From contig NZ_VTHJ01000002.1 of the NCBI RefSeq assembly GCF_008386495.1, positions 299,128 through 363,127 on the forward strand: DNA of 64,000 nucleotides, in the 5' to 3' direction. The position numbers and the translations under genes were made by a program. The DNA is from Streptomyces tailanensis (GTDB lineage Bacteria; Actinomycetota; Actinomycetes; Streptomycetales; Streptomycetaceae). Every line of letters begins with the position of its first letter. Position 1 is the first letter of the stretch. The notes beneath the pieces were generated by a model. That model had not been told where the DNA came from, did no database searches, and was given only the letters and a program-made list of their open reading frames with translations. Positions 16,504 to 25,476 of the stretch are shown one piece after another.

Positions 16504-18281
16504 TCGGCGTGGCGCCACCGGCGTACGACCCTGCCGCCCCGACGACGGCCCACACCCTGCCCATCGGCGCCCCCGCGACCGTACGCGCCTACGTGGCCGA
16601 ACTGTTCCGCCGGCACCGGCGGGCCTTCATCCTGCTCATCGCGGTCAACACGGTCGCCGTCGTGGCCTCGATGGCGGGGCCCTACCTGCTGGGCGGACTC
16701 GTCGAGCGGGTCTCCGACAACGCACGCGACCTCCATCTGGAACTCACGATCGCGGTGTTCCTCGCCGCCCTCGTCGTCCAGGCCGTGTTCGTACGGGAGG
16801 TACGGCTGCGCGGCGCCATGCTCGGCGAGCGGATGCTGGCCGACCTGCGCGAGGACTTCCTCGTACGGTCGGTCGGCCTGCCGCCGGGCGTCCTGGAGCG
16901 GGCCGGTACCGGTGACCTGCTGTCCCGGATCACCACGGACATCGACCGCCTCGCCAACGCGATGCGCGAGGCCGTACCGCAGCTGTCGATCGGCGTGGTG
17001 TGGGTGGGGCTGCTGCTCGGCGGGCTGGCCGTGACCGCGCCCCCGCTGGCGCTCGCCGTCCTGCTGGCCCTGCCGCTGCTGGTGGTCGGCTGCCGCTGGT
17101 ACTTCAAGCGGGCCCCCTCCGCCTACCGCTCGGAGGCCGCCGGGTACGCCGCCGTCGCGGCCTCGCTCGCCGAGACCGTGGACGCCGGACGCACCGTCGA
17201 GGCCCACCGCCTCGGCACCCGCCGCATCGAACTGTCGAACCAGCGCATCCGGGAATGGACCGCGTGGGAGCAGTACACGATGTGGCTGCGGACGGTGCTC
17301 TTCCCCGTCATCAACCTCACCCACATCATGGTCCTCGGCTCGGTCCTGGTCATCGGCGGGGTGTTCGTCCTGCAGGGCTGGATCGGGCTCGGCCAGCTGA
17401 CCACGGGCGCGCTCATCGCCCAGATGCTCGTCGACCCGGTGAACCTGATCCTGCGCTGGTACGACGAACTGCAGATCGCCGAGGTCTCGCTGGCCCGTCT
17501 GGTCGGTGTGCGGGACATCGAACCGGACGCGGGCGACCCCGCCGTGACCCCCGACGGGCGCCACGTCCACGCCGACCAGGTGCACTTCGGGTACCGCGAG
17601 GGCGTCGACGTCCTGCGCAAGGTGTCCCTGGAGGTCGCGCCCGGCACCCGGCTCGCCCTGGTCGGCCCGTCCGGCGCGGGCAAGTCGACCCTGGGCCGGC
17701 TCCTCGCCGGGATCTACGCGCCCCGGGACGGCCGGATCACCCTGGGCGGCGCGGAACTGTCCCGGATGCCCGCCGAGGACGTCCGCTCCCATGTGGCCCT
17801 CGTCAACCAGGAGCACCACGTGTTCGTCGGCTCCCTGCGCGACAACCTCCTCCTCGCCCGCACGGGTGCCGAGGACGCCGAGCTGTGGGCGGCGCTGGGC
17901 GCGGTCGACGCCGACGCCTGGGCGCGGGCGCTGGACGACGGCCTGGACACGGAGGTCGGCTCCGGCGGGCTGGCGCTCACCCCGGCACAGGCCCAGCAGA
18001 TCGCGCTGGCCCGGCTGGTCCTCGCCGACCCGCACACGCTGGTCCTGGACGAGGCGACCTCGCTCCTCGACCCGCGCGCGGCCCGCCACCTGGAACGCTC
18101 CCTCGCCCGCGTCCTCGACGGCCGTACCGTCGTCGCCATCGCCCACCGGCTGCACACCGCCCATGACGCGGACGTCATCGCCGTCGTCGAGAACGGCCGC
18201 ATCAGCGAACTGGGCAGCCACGACCAACTGGTCGAGGCCGACGGCGCGTACGCCGCACTGTGGAGGTCCTGGCACGGCTGA
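16500..18281 (+). CDS. Heterodimeric ABC exporter subunit 2 (degenerate signature)
   Basis: A 593-residue ABC exporter half that is translationally coupled to subunit 1. Walker A GPSGAGKS (389-396), Walker B LVLDEATSLLD (514 on) and the H-loop histidine (IAHRL, 549) are intact. The signature LSGGQ is replaced by LTPAQ (493-497). It is thus the mirror image of subunit 1. Together they would build one fully competent ATP site (Walker A/B/H-loop from this subunit, signature from subunit 1) and one dead site. This asymmetric design is known for heterodimeric exporters such as TM287/288 and BmrCD. The exported substrate is unknown. Confidence 0.85.
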   Translation: MIGVAPPAYDPAAPTTAHTLPIGAPATVRAYVAELFRRHRRAFILLIAVNTVAVVASMAGPYLLGGLVERVSDNARDLHLELTIAVFLAALVVQAVFVREVRLRGAMLGERMLADLREDFLVRSVGLPPGVLERAGTGDLLSRITTDIDRLANAMREAVPQLSIGVVWVGLLLGGLAVTAPPLALAVLLALPLLVVGCRWYFKRAPSAYRSEAAGYAAVAASLAETVDAGRTVEAHRLGTRRIELSNQRIREWTAWEQYTMWLRTVLFPVINLTHIMVLGSVLVIGGVFVLQGWIGLGQLTTGALIAQMLVDPVNLILRWYDELQIAEVSLARLVGVRDIEPDAGDPAVTPDGRHVHADQVHFGYREGVDVLRKVSLEVAPGTRLALVGPSGAGKSTLGRLLAGIYAPRDGRITLGGAELSRMPAEDVRSHVALVNQEHHVFVGSLRDNLLLARTGAEDAELWAALGAVDADAWARALDDGLDTEVGSGGLALTPAQAQQIALARLVLADPHTLVLDEATSLLDPRAARHLERSLARVLDGRTVVAIAHRLHTAHDADVIAVVENGRISELGSHDQLVEADGAYAALWRSWHG

Positions 18282-18299
18282 CCGGGGCCGCCGCCCCGG
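18282..18299. terminator. Hairpin directly after the ABC exporter operon
   Basis: CCGGGG and CCCCGG form a 6-bp GC-only stem around CCGCCG, starting one base after the stop codon. It is a plausible terminator for the two-gene operon, though short. Confidence 0.4.
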
Positions 18300-18719
18300 C
18301 GGGTGCCGCCGGGGCTGTCCTGCCCCGGGCCGTGGGCATCGGTGGGGCCACGCTGTCGGTGCGCGGCCGCTCGGTTGGGGCCGCCCCGGACCTGAACACC
18401 AGCCGGTGCGGGGGCGCCCCCGACGCAGACGGCGGCTGGGGCCGGGGCGGCTCCGACGTGGACGGCGGTCGGGGTGCGGCACGGGCGGCCGGCGGGCCGG
18501 GGTCGCCTCCCGCTCGTAGGGGTGGTGCCGACGATGTGCTGCGGCGGCTTCCCTGCCGTTGCGCGGTGCCGAACGCGAGTGGAAGGCTGGTGGTGGGCAG
18601 AGATTCGGGGGACGCCCGTGAACCGCCCGGTTCGCGGGGTTCGGGCCGTTGCCCAGCGGCCCGCGCGCCCACTGTCGCCGAACCGCGGCACCGGGCCCGT
18701 CCCACCACTGGAGGTACCC
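18300..18719. other. Non-coding stretch upstream of the DUF5709 gene
   Basis: About 420 bp of very GC-rich sequence. Several frames are open through it on both strands but none shows a recognisable protein or a ribosome site. It presumably contains the promoter for the DUF5709 gene; I see no convincing -10/-35 pair. Confidence 0.4.
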
Positions 18720-19184
18720 GTGGAGAGAGCCGGCGGATGGGGAGACGACGTCTACCAGCCTGACGGATCCGAGGTCCAGGACGACGCGGGACTGCTGGAC
18801 GCCGAGGACACCCTGGTCGCCGATGGTGTGGCCGACCCGCTCGACCGGGGCTGGTCGCCACCGGAGCGGCCATGGGCGGTGGAGCACATCGGTGTGACCG
18901 CCTCGGAGCGCCTTCGGGGCGAGACCCTGGAACAGCGGCTCGCCGAGGAGCTGCCGGACGTGGAGGGGCTCGACGGGGACGGCATCGGCGACTCCCAGGA
19001 CACCGACGGGGAGCCCTTGGACAACGAGGTAGGAGCCTTCCGCTCCGGTCGCCTGGTCGCCCCCGACGAGGGAGCGCACGAGGACGAGGAGAGCGGGCTG
19101 ATCGCCACCGACGTGGGTATCGACGGCGCCGCCGCGTCCGCCGAGGAGGCCGCCATGCACATCGTGGACGAGGACTCGCTGTAG
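18720..19184 (+). CDS. DUF5709 family protein
   Basis: A 154-residue acidic, soluble protein of the actinobacterial DUF5709 family. The sequence opens GGWGDDVYQPDGSEVQDDAG, continues with LDAEDTLVADGVADPLDRGW and GETLEQRLAEELPDV, and ends RLVAPDEGAHEDEE...VGIDGAAASAEEAAMHIVD. The GTG at 18720 is preferred because GGAGG lies about five bases upstream and the family N-terminus begins there; longer in-frame extensions contain no conserved sequence. The family has no established function. The gene appears monocistronic. Confidence 0.8.
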   Translation: MERAGGWGDDVYQPDGSEVQDDAGLLDAEDTLVADGVADPLDRGWSPPERPWAVEHIGVTASERLRGETLEQRLAEELPDVEGLDGDGIGDSQDTDGEPLDNEVGAFRSGRLVAPDEGAHEDEESGLIATDVGIDGAAASAEEAAMHIVDEDSL

Positions 19185-19297
19185 GACTGAGCCTTCCCTG
19201 AGCATCGGGCCGCCGCCCCTGCCGGACCTGGTCCGGTACGGCGTCCGACAAAGGCGCGGCGTCCGAGGAAGGCCCGGCGTCAGATGAAGGCCCGGCG

Positions 19298-20092
19298 TCA
19301 GATGAAGTTGAGCGCGGCCGCGCCGCCCACTCCGCCGAGCACCATGAACACCGGCATGAGCACCCTCAGCTCGACCCAACTGCCGGCCCGGAACCGCATC
19401 GCCTTCGGCGGGCCCACCGGATACCAGCGCTTGTTGCCCACTGGTATCGGCCACAGGATCGGGCAGCCGGACACCGTCAGCGAGTCCCCGATGTCGTGCA
19501 CCAGCGCGCCGAGGAGGATCGGCAGCCCGAGCCACAGGTACTCCTGCCCCGGCTGGCTGAACAGCCAGTCCGCCCCGTTGCCCGGCTTGTCCAACATCCC
19601 CGCGATGATCCAGGCACTGGTCGCGGCCAGCAGCCACACCAGCACGTCGGCGCTCGAACCGCGGGTCGCCCGCCACAGCAGGCCCTCGATCGCCAGCACC
19701 ATGTGCACGAACAGGATGGCCAGCACCGCCCAGCGGCCCCCCACGATCGCGATGACGGAGGCGCCGCCGCCGAGCATCACGGCCCACAGCCAGGTGTGCG
19801 TCAGTGTGCGGTGCCCGCCTGAGCGACGCGGGTCGCCCTGCTTCTTCGTTCCCTTGTAGACGGCGTAGGAGAGCTTGTCGACGATCTCGCACACCCAGCG
19901 GGAGAGCGGGCCGAAGGACCGGGAGATCGTGGCCGCCTTGTGGTCGAGGTCCGGGGCGAGCGCGGCGCCCGCGCAGATCAGCGCACCGGCCAGGAGGACC
20001 GGCCAGGGCATCGTGTGTCCGGCCGCGGCCGCCGCCGCTCCTACGCCGAGCCACGCCGCGGCCCCGGACAGTGAGTGTGCTGGTCCCATCAT
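19298..20092 (-). CDS. YdjM-type membrane-bound metal-dependent hydrolase
   Basis: A membrane protein of about 264 residues related to the YdjM/DUF457 family. After the start (MMGPAHSLSGAAAWLG) come several hydrophobic helices, the acidic motif APDLDHKAATIS and the histidine motif GGHRTLTHTW. These motifs are thought to bind a metal within the membrane. A further HDIGDSLT motif occurs near the C-terminus. The start is uncertain: the frame stays open for another 59 codons but that extension encodes a duplicated QLDSGT element derived from a tandem DNA repeat. It is divergent from the helicase gene. Family members have been linked to membrane remodelling, without a defined reaction. Confidence 0.75.
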   Translation of the reverse strand: MMGPAHSLSGAAAWLGVGAAAAAAGHTMPWPVLLAGALICAGAALAPDLDHKAATISRSFGPLSRWVCEIVDKLSYAVYKGTKKQGDPRRSGGHRTLTHTWLWAVMLGGGASVIAIVGGRWAVLAILFVHMVLAIEGLLWRATRGSSADVLVWLLAATSAWIIAGMLDKPGNGADWLFSQPGQEYLWLGLPILLGALVHDIGDSLTVSGCPILWPIPVGNKRWYPVGPPKAMRFRAGSWVELRVLMPVFMVLGGVGGAAALNFI

Positions 20093-20116
20093 GGCCGTGC
20101 CCCGCCCCATTCCCTT

Positions 20117-20155
20117 TGTGCCGCTGTCCAGTTGCCCTGTGCCGCTGTCCAGTTG
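20117..20155. repeat. Two-copy tandem repeat, 21-bp period
   Basis: TGTGCCGCTGTCCAGTTG occurs exactly at 20117-20134 and again at 20138-20155, separated by CCC. It lies between the divergent ydjM-like and helicase genes. It may be regulatory DNA or part of an extended N-terminus of the minus-strand gene. Confidence 0.75.
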
Positions 20156-20258
20156 TGTGCGTGCGCTGACGCTTCGTCGGCGCCACAGCGTAGCGTTCAC
20201 GATCTTCGGTCCGGCATCCGATTCCCCCATCGGGTCCGCGGGCAGGCAAGATGGGGGT

Positions 20259-22772
20259 GTGACCCTCATCGATCAGCTGCCGCGGACCGCCGACCCCGAC
20301 GCCCTCTACGAAGCCTTCGAGTCGTGGGCCCAGGAACGCGGTCTCACCCTCTATCCCCACCAGGAGGAGGCGCTCATCGAGGTGGTCTCCGGCGCGAACG
20401 TGATCGTGTCGACGCCCACCGGCTCCGGCAAGAGCATGATCGCGGCGGGCGCTCACTTCGCGGCCCTCGCCCGGGACGAGGTCACGTTCTACACGGCCCC
20501 GATCAAGGCGCTGGTCTCGGAGAAGTTCTTCGAGCTGTGCAAGATCTTCGGCACCGAGAACGTCGGCATGCTCACCGGTGACGCGTCCGTGAACGCCGAC
20601 GCTCCGGTCATCTGCTGCACCGCCGAGGTGCTGGCGTCCATCGCGTTGCGCGACGGCAAGGCCGCCGACGTCGGCCAGGTCGTCATGGACGAGTTCCACT
20701 TCTACGCGGAGGCGGACCGCGGCTGGGCCTGGCAGATCCCGATCCTGGAGCTTCCGCAGGCCCAGTTCATCCTGATGTCGGCGACGCTCGGCGACGTCTC
20801 GATGTTCGAGAAGGACCTCACCCGACGCACCGGCCGCCCCACCGCCGTCGTCCGCTCGGCGACCCGTCCGGTTCCCCTCTCCTACGAGTACGTGCTGACC
20901 CCCCTGACGGAGACGCTCACCGAGCTGCTCGCCACCAAGCAGGCGCCTGTCTACATCGTGCACTTCACCCAGGCGCAGGCCGTGGAGCGGGCGCAGGCGC
21001 TGATGAGCATCAACATGTGCACACGGGAGGAGAAGGACCAGATCGCCGAGCTGATCGGCAACTTCCGCTTCACCACCAAGTTCGGCCGCAATCTCTCGCG
21101 TTACGTGCGGCACGGCATCGGTGTGCACCACGCCGGCATGCTGCCCAAGTACCGGCGTCTGGTGGAGAAGCTGGCCCAGGCCGGTCTGTTGAAGGTCATC
21201 TGCGGCACGGACACCCTGGGCGTCGGCGTCAACGTGCCCATTCGCACAGTGCTGTTCACCGCCCTCACGAAGTACGACGGCAACCGGGTGCGGACACTGC
21301 GGGCCCGTGAGTTCCACCAGATCGCGGGCCGCGCCGGGCGGGCGGGGTTCGACACGGCGGGCTTCGTGGTGGGGCAGGCTCCCGAGCACGTCATCGAGAA
21401 CGAGAAGGCGCTGGCCAAGGCGGGCGACGATCCGAAGAAGCGCCGCAAGGTGGTCCGCAAGAAGGCCCCCGAGGGGTTCGTCGGCTGGACGGAGAACACC
21501 TTCGAGAAGCTCATCGCCTCGGAGCCGGAGCCGCTCGCCTCCCGCTTCCGGGTCACCCACACGATGCTGTTGTCGGTGATCGCCCGACCGGGCAACGCCT
21601 TCGAGGCGATGCGGCGGCTGCTGGAGGACAACCACGAGCCGCGCAAGCAGCAGTTGCGGCACATCCGCCGCGCGATCGCCATCTACCGCTCGCTTCTCGA
21701 CGGCGGCATCGTCGAGAAGCTCGACCAGCCGGACGGCGAGGGCCGCATCGTCCGTCTGACGGTCGATCTCCAGCAGGACTTCGCGCTCAACCAGCCGCTG
21801 TCCACCTTCGCGCTGGCCGCGTTCGAACTGCTGGACCCGGAGTCGCCGTCGTACGCCTTGGACATGGTGTCCGTCGTCGAGTCGACGCTGGACGATCCGC
21901 GCCAGATCCTCGCCGCCCAGCAGAACAAGGTGCGCGGGGAGGCCGTGGCGGCGATGAAGGCGGACGGTGTCGAGTACGAGGAGCGCATGGAGCGGCTCCA
22001 GGACATCAGCTACCCCAAGCCGCTGGAGGAGCTGCTCTTCCACGCGTACAACACGTACCGCAAGAGCCATCCCTGGGTCGGCGACCATCCGCTGTCCCCG
22101 AAGTCCGTGATCCGGGACATGTACGAACGAGCCCTCTCCTTCACGGAGTTGGTGTCCTACTACGAGCTGGCCCGCACCGAGGGCATCGTGCTGCGCTACC
22201 TCGCGAGCGCCTACAAGACCCTCGACCACAACATCCCGGACGACCTCAAGTCCGAGGATCTCCAGGACCTCATCGAGTGGCTCGGGGAGATGGTCCGCCA
22301 GGTCGACTCCAGCCTTCTCGACGAGTGGGAGCAGCTCGCCAACCCCGAGGAGATGACGGCCGAGGAGGCCCAGGAGAAGGCCGACGAGGTCAAGCCGGTC
22401 ACCTCCAACGCACGTGCCTTCCGTGTCCTGGTCCGCAACGCCATGTTCCGCCGCGTCGAGTTCGCCGCCCTCGACCAGGTGGACGAGCTGGGCGAGATGG
22501 ACGCTGAGACGGGCTGGGACGCCGAGCGGTGGGGTGAGGCGATGGACAAGTACTGGGACGAGTACGACGAGCTGGGCACCGGTCCTGACGCCCGCGGCCC
22601 CCGGCTGCTGATGATCGAGGAGGAGCCGCAGAACGGGCTGTGGCGCGTCCGTCAGACCTTCGCGGATCCGAACGGCGATCATGACTGGGGCATCAGCGCG
22701 GAGATCGACCTTGTGGCCTCCGACGCCGAGGGACGCGCCGTCGTCAAGGTCACCGACGTCGGCCAGCTGTGA
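20259..22772 (+). CDS. DEAD/DEAH-box RNA helicase (DUF3516/Ski2-like)
   Basis: An 837-residue helicase. Core motifs in order: Q-region LYPHQEEALIEVV, Walker A TPTGSGKS (about residue 53), motif II DEFH (about 145), motif III MSATLGD, the HHAGMLPKYRR segment, motif V GTDTLGVGVNVP and motif VI QIAGRAGRAGFD. The long C-terminal extension with the YERALSFTELVSYYELARTEGI block is typical of the actinobacterial DUF3516 helicases. These belong to the Ski2-like group that remodels RNA during processing or decay. The GTG at 20259 gives the family N-terminus; an upstream extension overlaps the divergent gene. The thioesterase gene follows 19 bp after the stop. Confidence 0.85.
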   Translation: MTLIDQLPRTADPDALYEAFESWAQERGLTLYPHQEEALIEVVSGANVIVSTPTGSGKSMIAAGAHFAALARDEVTFYTAPIKALVSEKFFELCKIFGTENVGMLTGDASVNADAPVICCTAEVLASIALRDGKAADVGQVVMDEFHFYAEADRGWAWQIPILELPQAQFILMSATLGDVSMFEKDLTRRTGRPTAVVRSATRPVPLSYEYVLTPLTETLTELLATKQAPVYIVHFTQAQAVERAQALMSINMCTREEKDQIAELIGNFRFTTKFGRNLSRYVRHGIGVHHAGMLPKYRRLVEKLAQAGLLKVICGTDTLGVGVNVPIRTVLFTALTKYDGNRVRTLRAREFHQIAGRAGRAGFDTAGFVVGQAPEHVIENEKALAKAGDDPKKRRKVVRKKAPEGFVGWTENTFEKLIASEPEPLASRFRVTHTMLLSVIARPGNAFEAMRRLLEDNHEPRKQQLRHIRRAIAIYRSLLDGGIVEKLDQPDGEGRIVRLTVDLQQDFALNQPLSTFALAAFELLDPESPSYALDMVSVVESTLDDPRQILAAQQNKVRGEAVAAMKADGVEYEERMERLQDISYPKPLEELLFHAYNTYRKSHPWVGDHPLSPKSVIRDMYERALSFTELVSYYELARTEGIVLRYLASAYKTLDHNIPDDLKSEDLQDLIEWLGEMVRQVDSSLLDEWEQLANPEEMTAEEAQEKADEVKPVTSNARAFRVLVRNAMFRRVEFAALDQVDELGEMDAETGWDAERWGEAMDKYWDEYDELGTGPDARGPRLLMIEEEPQNGLWRVRQTFADPNGDHDWGISAEIDLVASDAEGRAVVKVTDVGQL

Positions 22773-22791
22773 GCACCGGAGAGGCCAGCAC

Positions 22792-23667
22792 ATGACGACC
22801 AACCCCGCCGAGCGGCTCGTCGACCTGCTCGACCTGGAGCAGATCGAGGTCAACATCTTCCGCGGTCGCAGCCCGCAGGAGTCCTTGCAGCGGGTGTTCG
22901 GCGGCCAGGTGGCCGGCCAGGCCCTGGTCGCCGCCGGGCGCACCACGGAGGGCGACCGGCCGGTGCATTCGCTGCACGCGTACTTCCTGCGCCCGGGCCG
23001 TCCGGGCGTGCCGATCGTGTACCAGGTCGAGCGGGTCCGCGACGGGCGGTCGTTCACCACCCGCCGGGTCACCGCCGTGCAGCAGGGCCGCACGATCTTC
23101 AATCTGACCGCCTCCTTTCACAAGCCTGAAGAGGGGAGCTTCGAGCATCAGCTACCGCCGGCCCGCAAGGTTCCGGACCCCGAGTCGCTGCCGACGGTGA
23201 AGCAGGAGATCACCGAGCATCTGGGCTCGCTCCCCGAGCAGTTGGAGCGCATGGCCCGGCGGCAGCCCTTCGACATCCGGTACGTCGACCGGCTGCGGTG
23301 GACGCTCGAGGAGGTCGAGAACGCCGAGCCGCGCAGCGCGGTGTGGATGCGGGCCGTGGGTTCCCTGGGCGACGACCCGCTCGTGCACACCTGCGCGCTG
23401 ACGTACGCCAGCGACATGACCCTCCTGGACGCCGTCCGCATCCCGGTGGAGCCTCTGTGGGGACCGCGTGGCTTCGACATGGCGTCGCTGGACCACGCCA
23501 TGTGGTTCCACCGGCCGTTCCGCGCGGACGAGTGGTTCCTGTACGACCAGGAGTCACCGATCGCGGTGGGCGGGCGCGGTCTGGCCCGTGGCCGCATCTA
23601 CGACCTGGAGGGCCGTCTGCTCGTGTCGGTCGTCCAGGAAGGACTGTTCCGCAAGCTCGGCGCCTGA
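22792..23667 (+). CDS. tesB: Acyl-CoA thioesterase II
   Basis: A 291-residue double-hotdog thioesterase of the TesB family that hydrolyses medium- and long-chain acyl-CoA. Recognisable blocks are the first hotdog (VFGGQVAGQALVAAGRT, HSLHAYFLRPG), the RRVTAVQQGRTIF strand, and the second hotdog with YASDMTLLDAV, SLDHAMWFHRPFRADEW and SVVQEGLFR at the C-terminus. The length is standard for the family. It follows the helicase gene closely on the same strand and is probably co-transcribed, although no functional link is evident. Confidence 0.9.
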   Translation: MTTNPAERLVDLLDLEQIEVNIFRGRSPQESLQRVFGGQVAGQALVAAGRTTEGDRPVHSLHAYFLRPGRPGVPIVYQVERVRDGRSFTTRRVTAVQQGRTIFNLTASFHKPEEGSFEHQLPPARKVPDPESLPTVKQEITEHLGSLPEQLERMARRQPFDIRYVDRLRWTLEEVENAEPRSAVWMRAVGSLGDDPLVHTCALTYASDMTLLDAVRIPVEPLWGPRGFDMASLDHAMWFHRPFRADEWFLYDQESPIAVGGRGLARGRIYDLEGRLLVSVVQEGLFRKLGA

Positions 23668-23747
23668 CCGCCGGCTGTACGGCACCGCCGGCCGCACGGC
23701 GCCGAGGTCGGACGGGACCGACGGTCGCACCGCGTCCGGTCGGCAGG

Positions 23748-24710
23748 TCAGGGGTGTCTGCGCCTGAGCCAGCCGAGCAAGCCGTGTCGCTTCTCGGCGC
23801 CTGTGGTCGGCGCCGGCTGTTGTTTCTCAGGACGCCTCATGTCCGGAGGCAGGTGTGGCGCCGCCGCCGGCCGGAGGGGCCTCGGTGCGAGTCGGTGCGC
23901 TCGGGCCGCGGCGAGGGCCTGCTTGAGGTCCGCGCGCAGCCACTCGATCTCATCGGGGTCGTCCGCCGTCATGATCCTCGCGGTGAGCTGCGCGGCGGGC
24001 GAGTCGGGCGGACCGGAGTCGGGCCGCGCGGCCCGGTGACGGTTCAAGTAGGCCCGCTCGTAAGGGTCCTGAACGATCTCCGCCACCTGGACCAGGTCGA
24101 GGAGCGAGGCCGGGGCGGCGGCCCTCGTCCAGGGGTCGTCGGCCTGCCGCAGCAGGAATCCGAGATGACGCCCTCGCCAGGTCTTGGGGCGCAGGTCGAG
24201 GCCGGCGTCCAGCCAGGCCCTCAGTTCCTCGGGAATGCGGCCCTTCAGCCACGAGATGTTGTTCTCGTCGGCCGCGAACTGCCGGAGTTCTTCGGCCAGG
24301 TACAGCCAGACCACGGCCCGATAGCGGTTCAAGTAGAATTTGACCGGCGTGACCAAGCCCAGGCGTGCGAGGCGCATGAACCGCGCGGACGTCACGTCCA
24401 GGATCTCGGCGGCCGCTGTGGAGCCCACGGTCTCGACCCGCTCCCGCAGCGCTTCCGGGAAGCCCTTCTCGGCTCGGAGCCGGTCGATCTCCGTACGGGC
24501 GACGCGGCGACCCCCGCCTCCGTCATCGACGACTGTTCGTACGCACCCGAGCTGTACGGCGATGTCGAGCTCTGCCCTTTTCAGGCCCAGTTCCCGCGCG
24601 GCGCGGCTCTGGGCGAAGCACCGGCCGGCCGCCCCGGCCGGTGCCGGGGCGACGGCCGACTTGATCGACGTGGTGGGCGTGGCGGACTGCGTGATGGTGT
24701 TGCCTGACAT
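23748..24710 (-). CDS. DUF6397-like Streptomyces protein with helix-turn-helix features
   Basis: A 320-residue soluble protein. An N-terminal helical segment (AARELGLKRAELDIAVQLGCVRTV...GRRVARTEIDRLRAEKG) and a second one (STAAAEILDVTSARFMRLARLGLVTPVKFYLNRYRAVVWLYLAEEL) look like two MerR/excisionase-style winged helices. A C-terminal region, DPYERAYLNRHR and DDPDEIEWLRADLKQAL, matches what I recall of the Streptomyces family DUF6397. The start at 24710 is supported by a GGGGGA run a few bases upstream; the long open extension lacks conservation. DNA binding is an inference from the helix pattern only. The last 30 residues are basic. Confidence 0.6.
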   Translation of the reverse strand: MSGNTITQSATPTTSIKSAVAPAPAGAAGRCFAQSRAARELGLKRAELDIAVQLGCVRTVVDDGGGGRRVARTEIDRLRAEKGFPEALRERVETVGSTAAAEILDVTSARFMRLARLGLVTPVKFYLNRYRAVVWLYLAEELRQFAADENNISWLKGRIPEELRAWLDAGLDLRPKTWRGRHLGFLLRQADDPWTRAAAPASLLDLVQVAEIVQDPYERAYLNRHRAARPDSGPPDSPAAQLTARIMTADDPDEIEWLRADLKQALAAARAHRLAPRPLRPAAAPHLPPDMRRPEKQQPAPTTGAEKRHGLLGWLRRRHP

Positions 24711-24838
24711 GATGGTTCTCCCCCGTGCGTTGCTGCGTCGGCGCTGGTTCGCGCTCGCCTCGGGAAAAACCGTAGCCCGGTTGCCGGAAGTCGTGGCGGG
24801 CCTGTGGATAACTCTGCCGGCAACGCCAAACCCGCAGG

Positions 24839-25252
24839 TCAGCGGTCCATCGCCGCCGAGTGTTCGGGGTGTCGGGCATCCACGCCGAGGTGTTCCCCGA
24901 CGCGGTTGACCATCAGGGTCATCTCGTAGGCGATCTGGCCGATGTCCGCCTCCGCGGCGCTGAGCACGCACAGACAGCTGCCCGGGCCGGCTGCGGTGAC
25001 GAAGAGCACCGCGTCGTCGAACTCGATCATCGTCTGCCGTACATCACCGGCGCCGAAGTGGCGTCCCGAGCCCTTGGCGAGGCTGTGCAGACCGGATGAG
25101 ACCGCAGCGAGGTGTTCGGCGTCCTCGCGCCTGAGGCCGGTGCTCACCGCGGTCACCAGTCCGTCGTTGGACAGCACCAGTGCGTGCCGTATGGGTTCCA
25201 CGCGCTCGGTCAGGTCGTCCAACAGCCAACCGAGTCCCGTGTTCTGCGCCAT
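24839..25252 (-). CDS. Roadblock/LC7 domain protein (extra conservon member)
   Basis: A 137-residue roadblock/LC7 protein: GWLLDDLTERVEPIRHALVLSNDGL, SSGLHSLAKGSGRHFGAGDVRQTM and the closing ADIGQIAYEMTLMVNRVGEHL. Such proteins bind small GTPases and may act as GTPase regulators. It is strikingly similar to the roadblock gene at 26709-27146 (same GWLLDDL start, same SLAKG-GRHFGAG core), so the two are probably duplicates. It is the last gene of the minus-strand conservon but is separated from the GTPase gene by 224 bp. The start at ATG 25252 fits the family better than the open frame to 25288. Confidence 0.85.
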   Translation of the reverse strand: MAQNTGLGWLLDDLTERVEPIRHALVLSNDGLVTAVSTGLRREDAEHLAAVSSGLHSLAKGSGRHFGAGDVRQTMIEFDDAVLFVTAAGPGSCLCVLSAAEADIGQIAYEMTLMVNRVGEHLGVDARHPEHSAAMDR

Positions 25253-25367
25253 TGTTCGTACTCCCCGTGGTGTCGTTCCCCCTGGCAAGGCGGATCCGAC
25301 GGTTCAGCCTTCCCCACTGCTGCCGTGGGAGCAAGCAGGATGGGGACATGGCAAAGAAGAGAGCAGT

Positions 25368-25476
25368 GTGAAGGGGCGGAATCTGGCCAGGGACTGCCGG
25401 GTCGTGCTCTCTGGGGACGCCGAGGATCCGCCGTACGACTTCGTGGTGCTGGAGGGGCGGGCCGAACTCTCCGACT
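25368..25476 (+). pseudogene. Remnant of a PPOX-class (pyridoxamine-phosphate-oxidase-like) F420/flavin protein
   Basis: The plus-strand frame reads VKGRNLARDCRVVLSGDAED then PPYDFVVLEGRAEL before running into the end of the GTPase gene. This matches the internal beta-barrel block of PPOX proteins (K-x-R-N-L-x-R-D-P-R-V-x-L ... P-Y-D-F-V-x-V-x-G). About 35 codons survive and neither end of the protein is present. It sits on the opposite strand inside the conservon, in the gap between the GTPase and the second roadblock gene. Confidence 0.5.

Noticed and set aside
15618..23102. A 2494-codon open frame on the minus strand
   Set aside because: It runs antisense to four well-supported genes (ABC subunits, DUF5709 on the plus strand, helicase, thioesterase) and across the ydjM gene. 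Long antisense frames are expected when third codon positions are almost always G or C. The peptide is low-complexity and matches no family.
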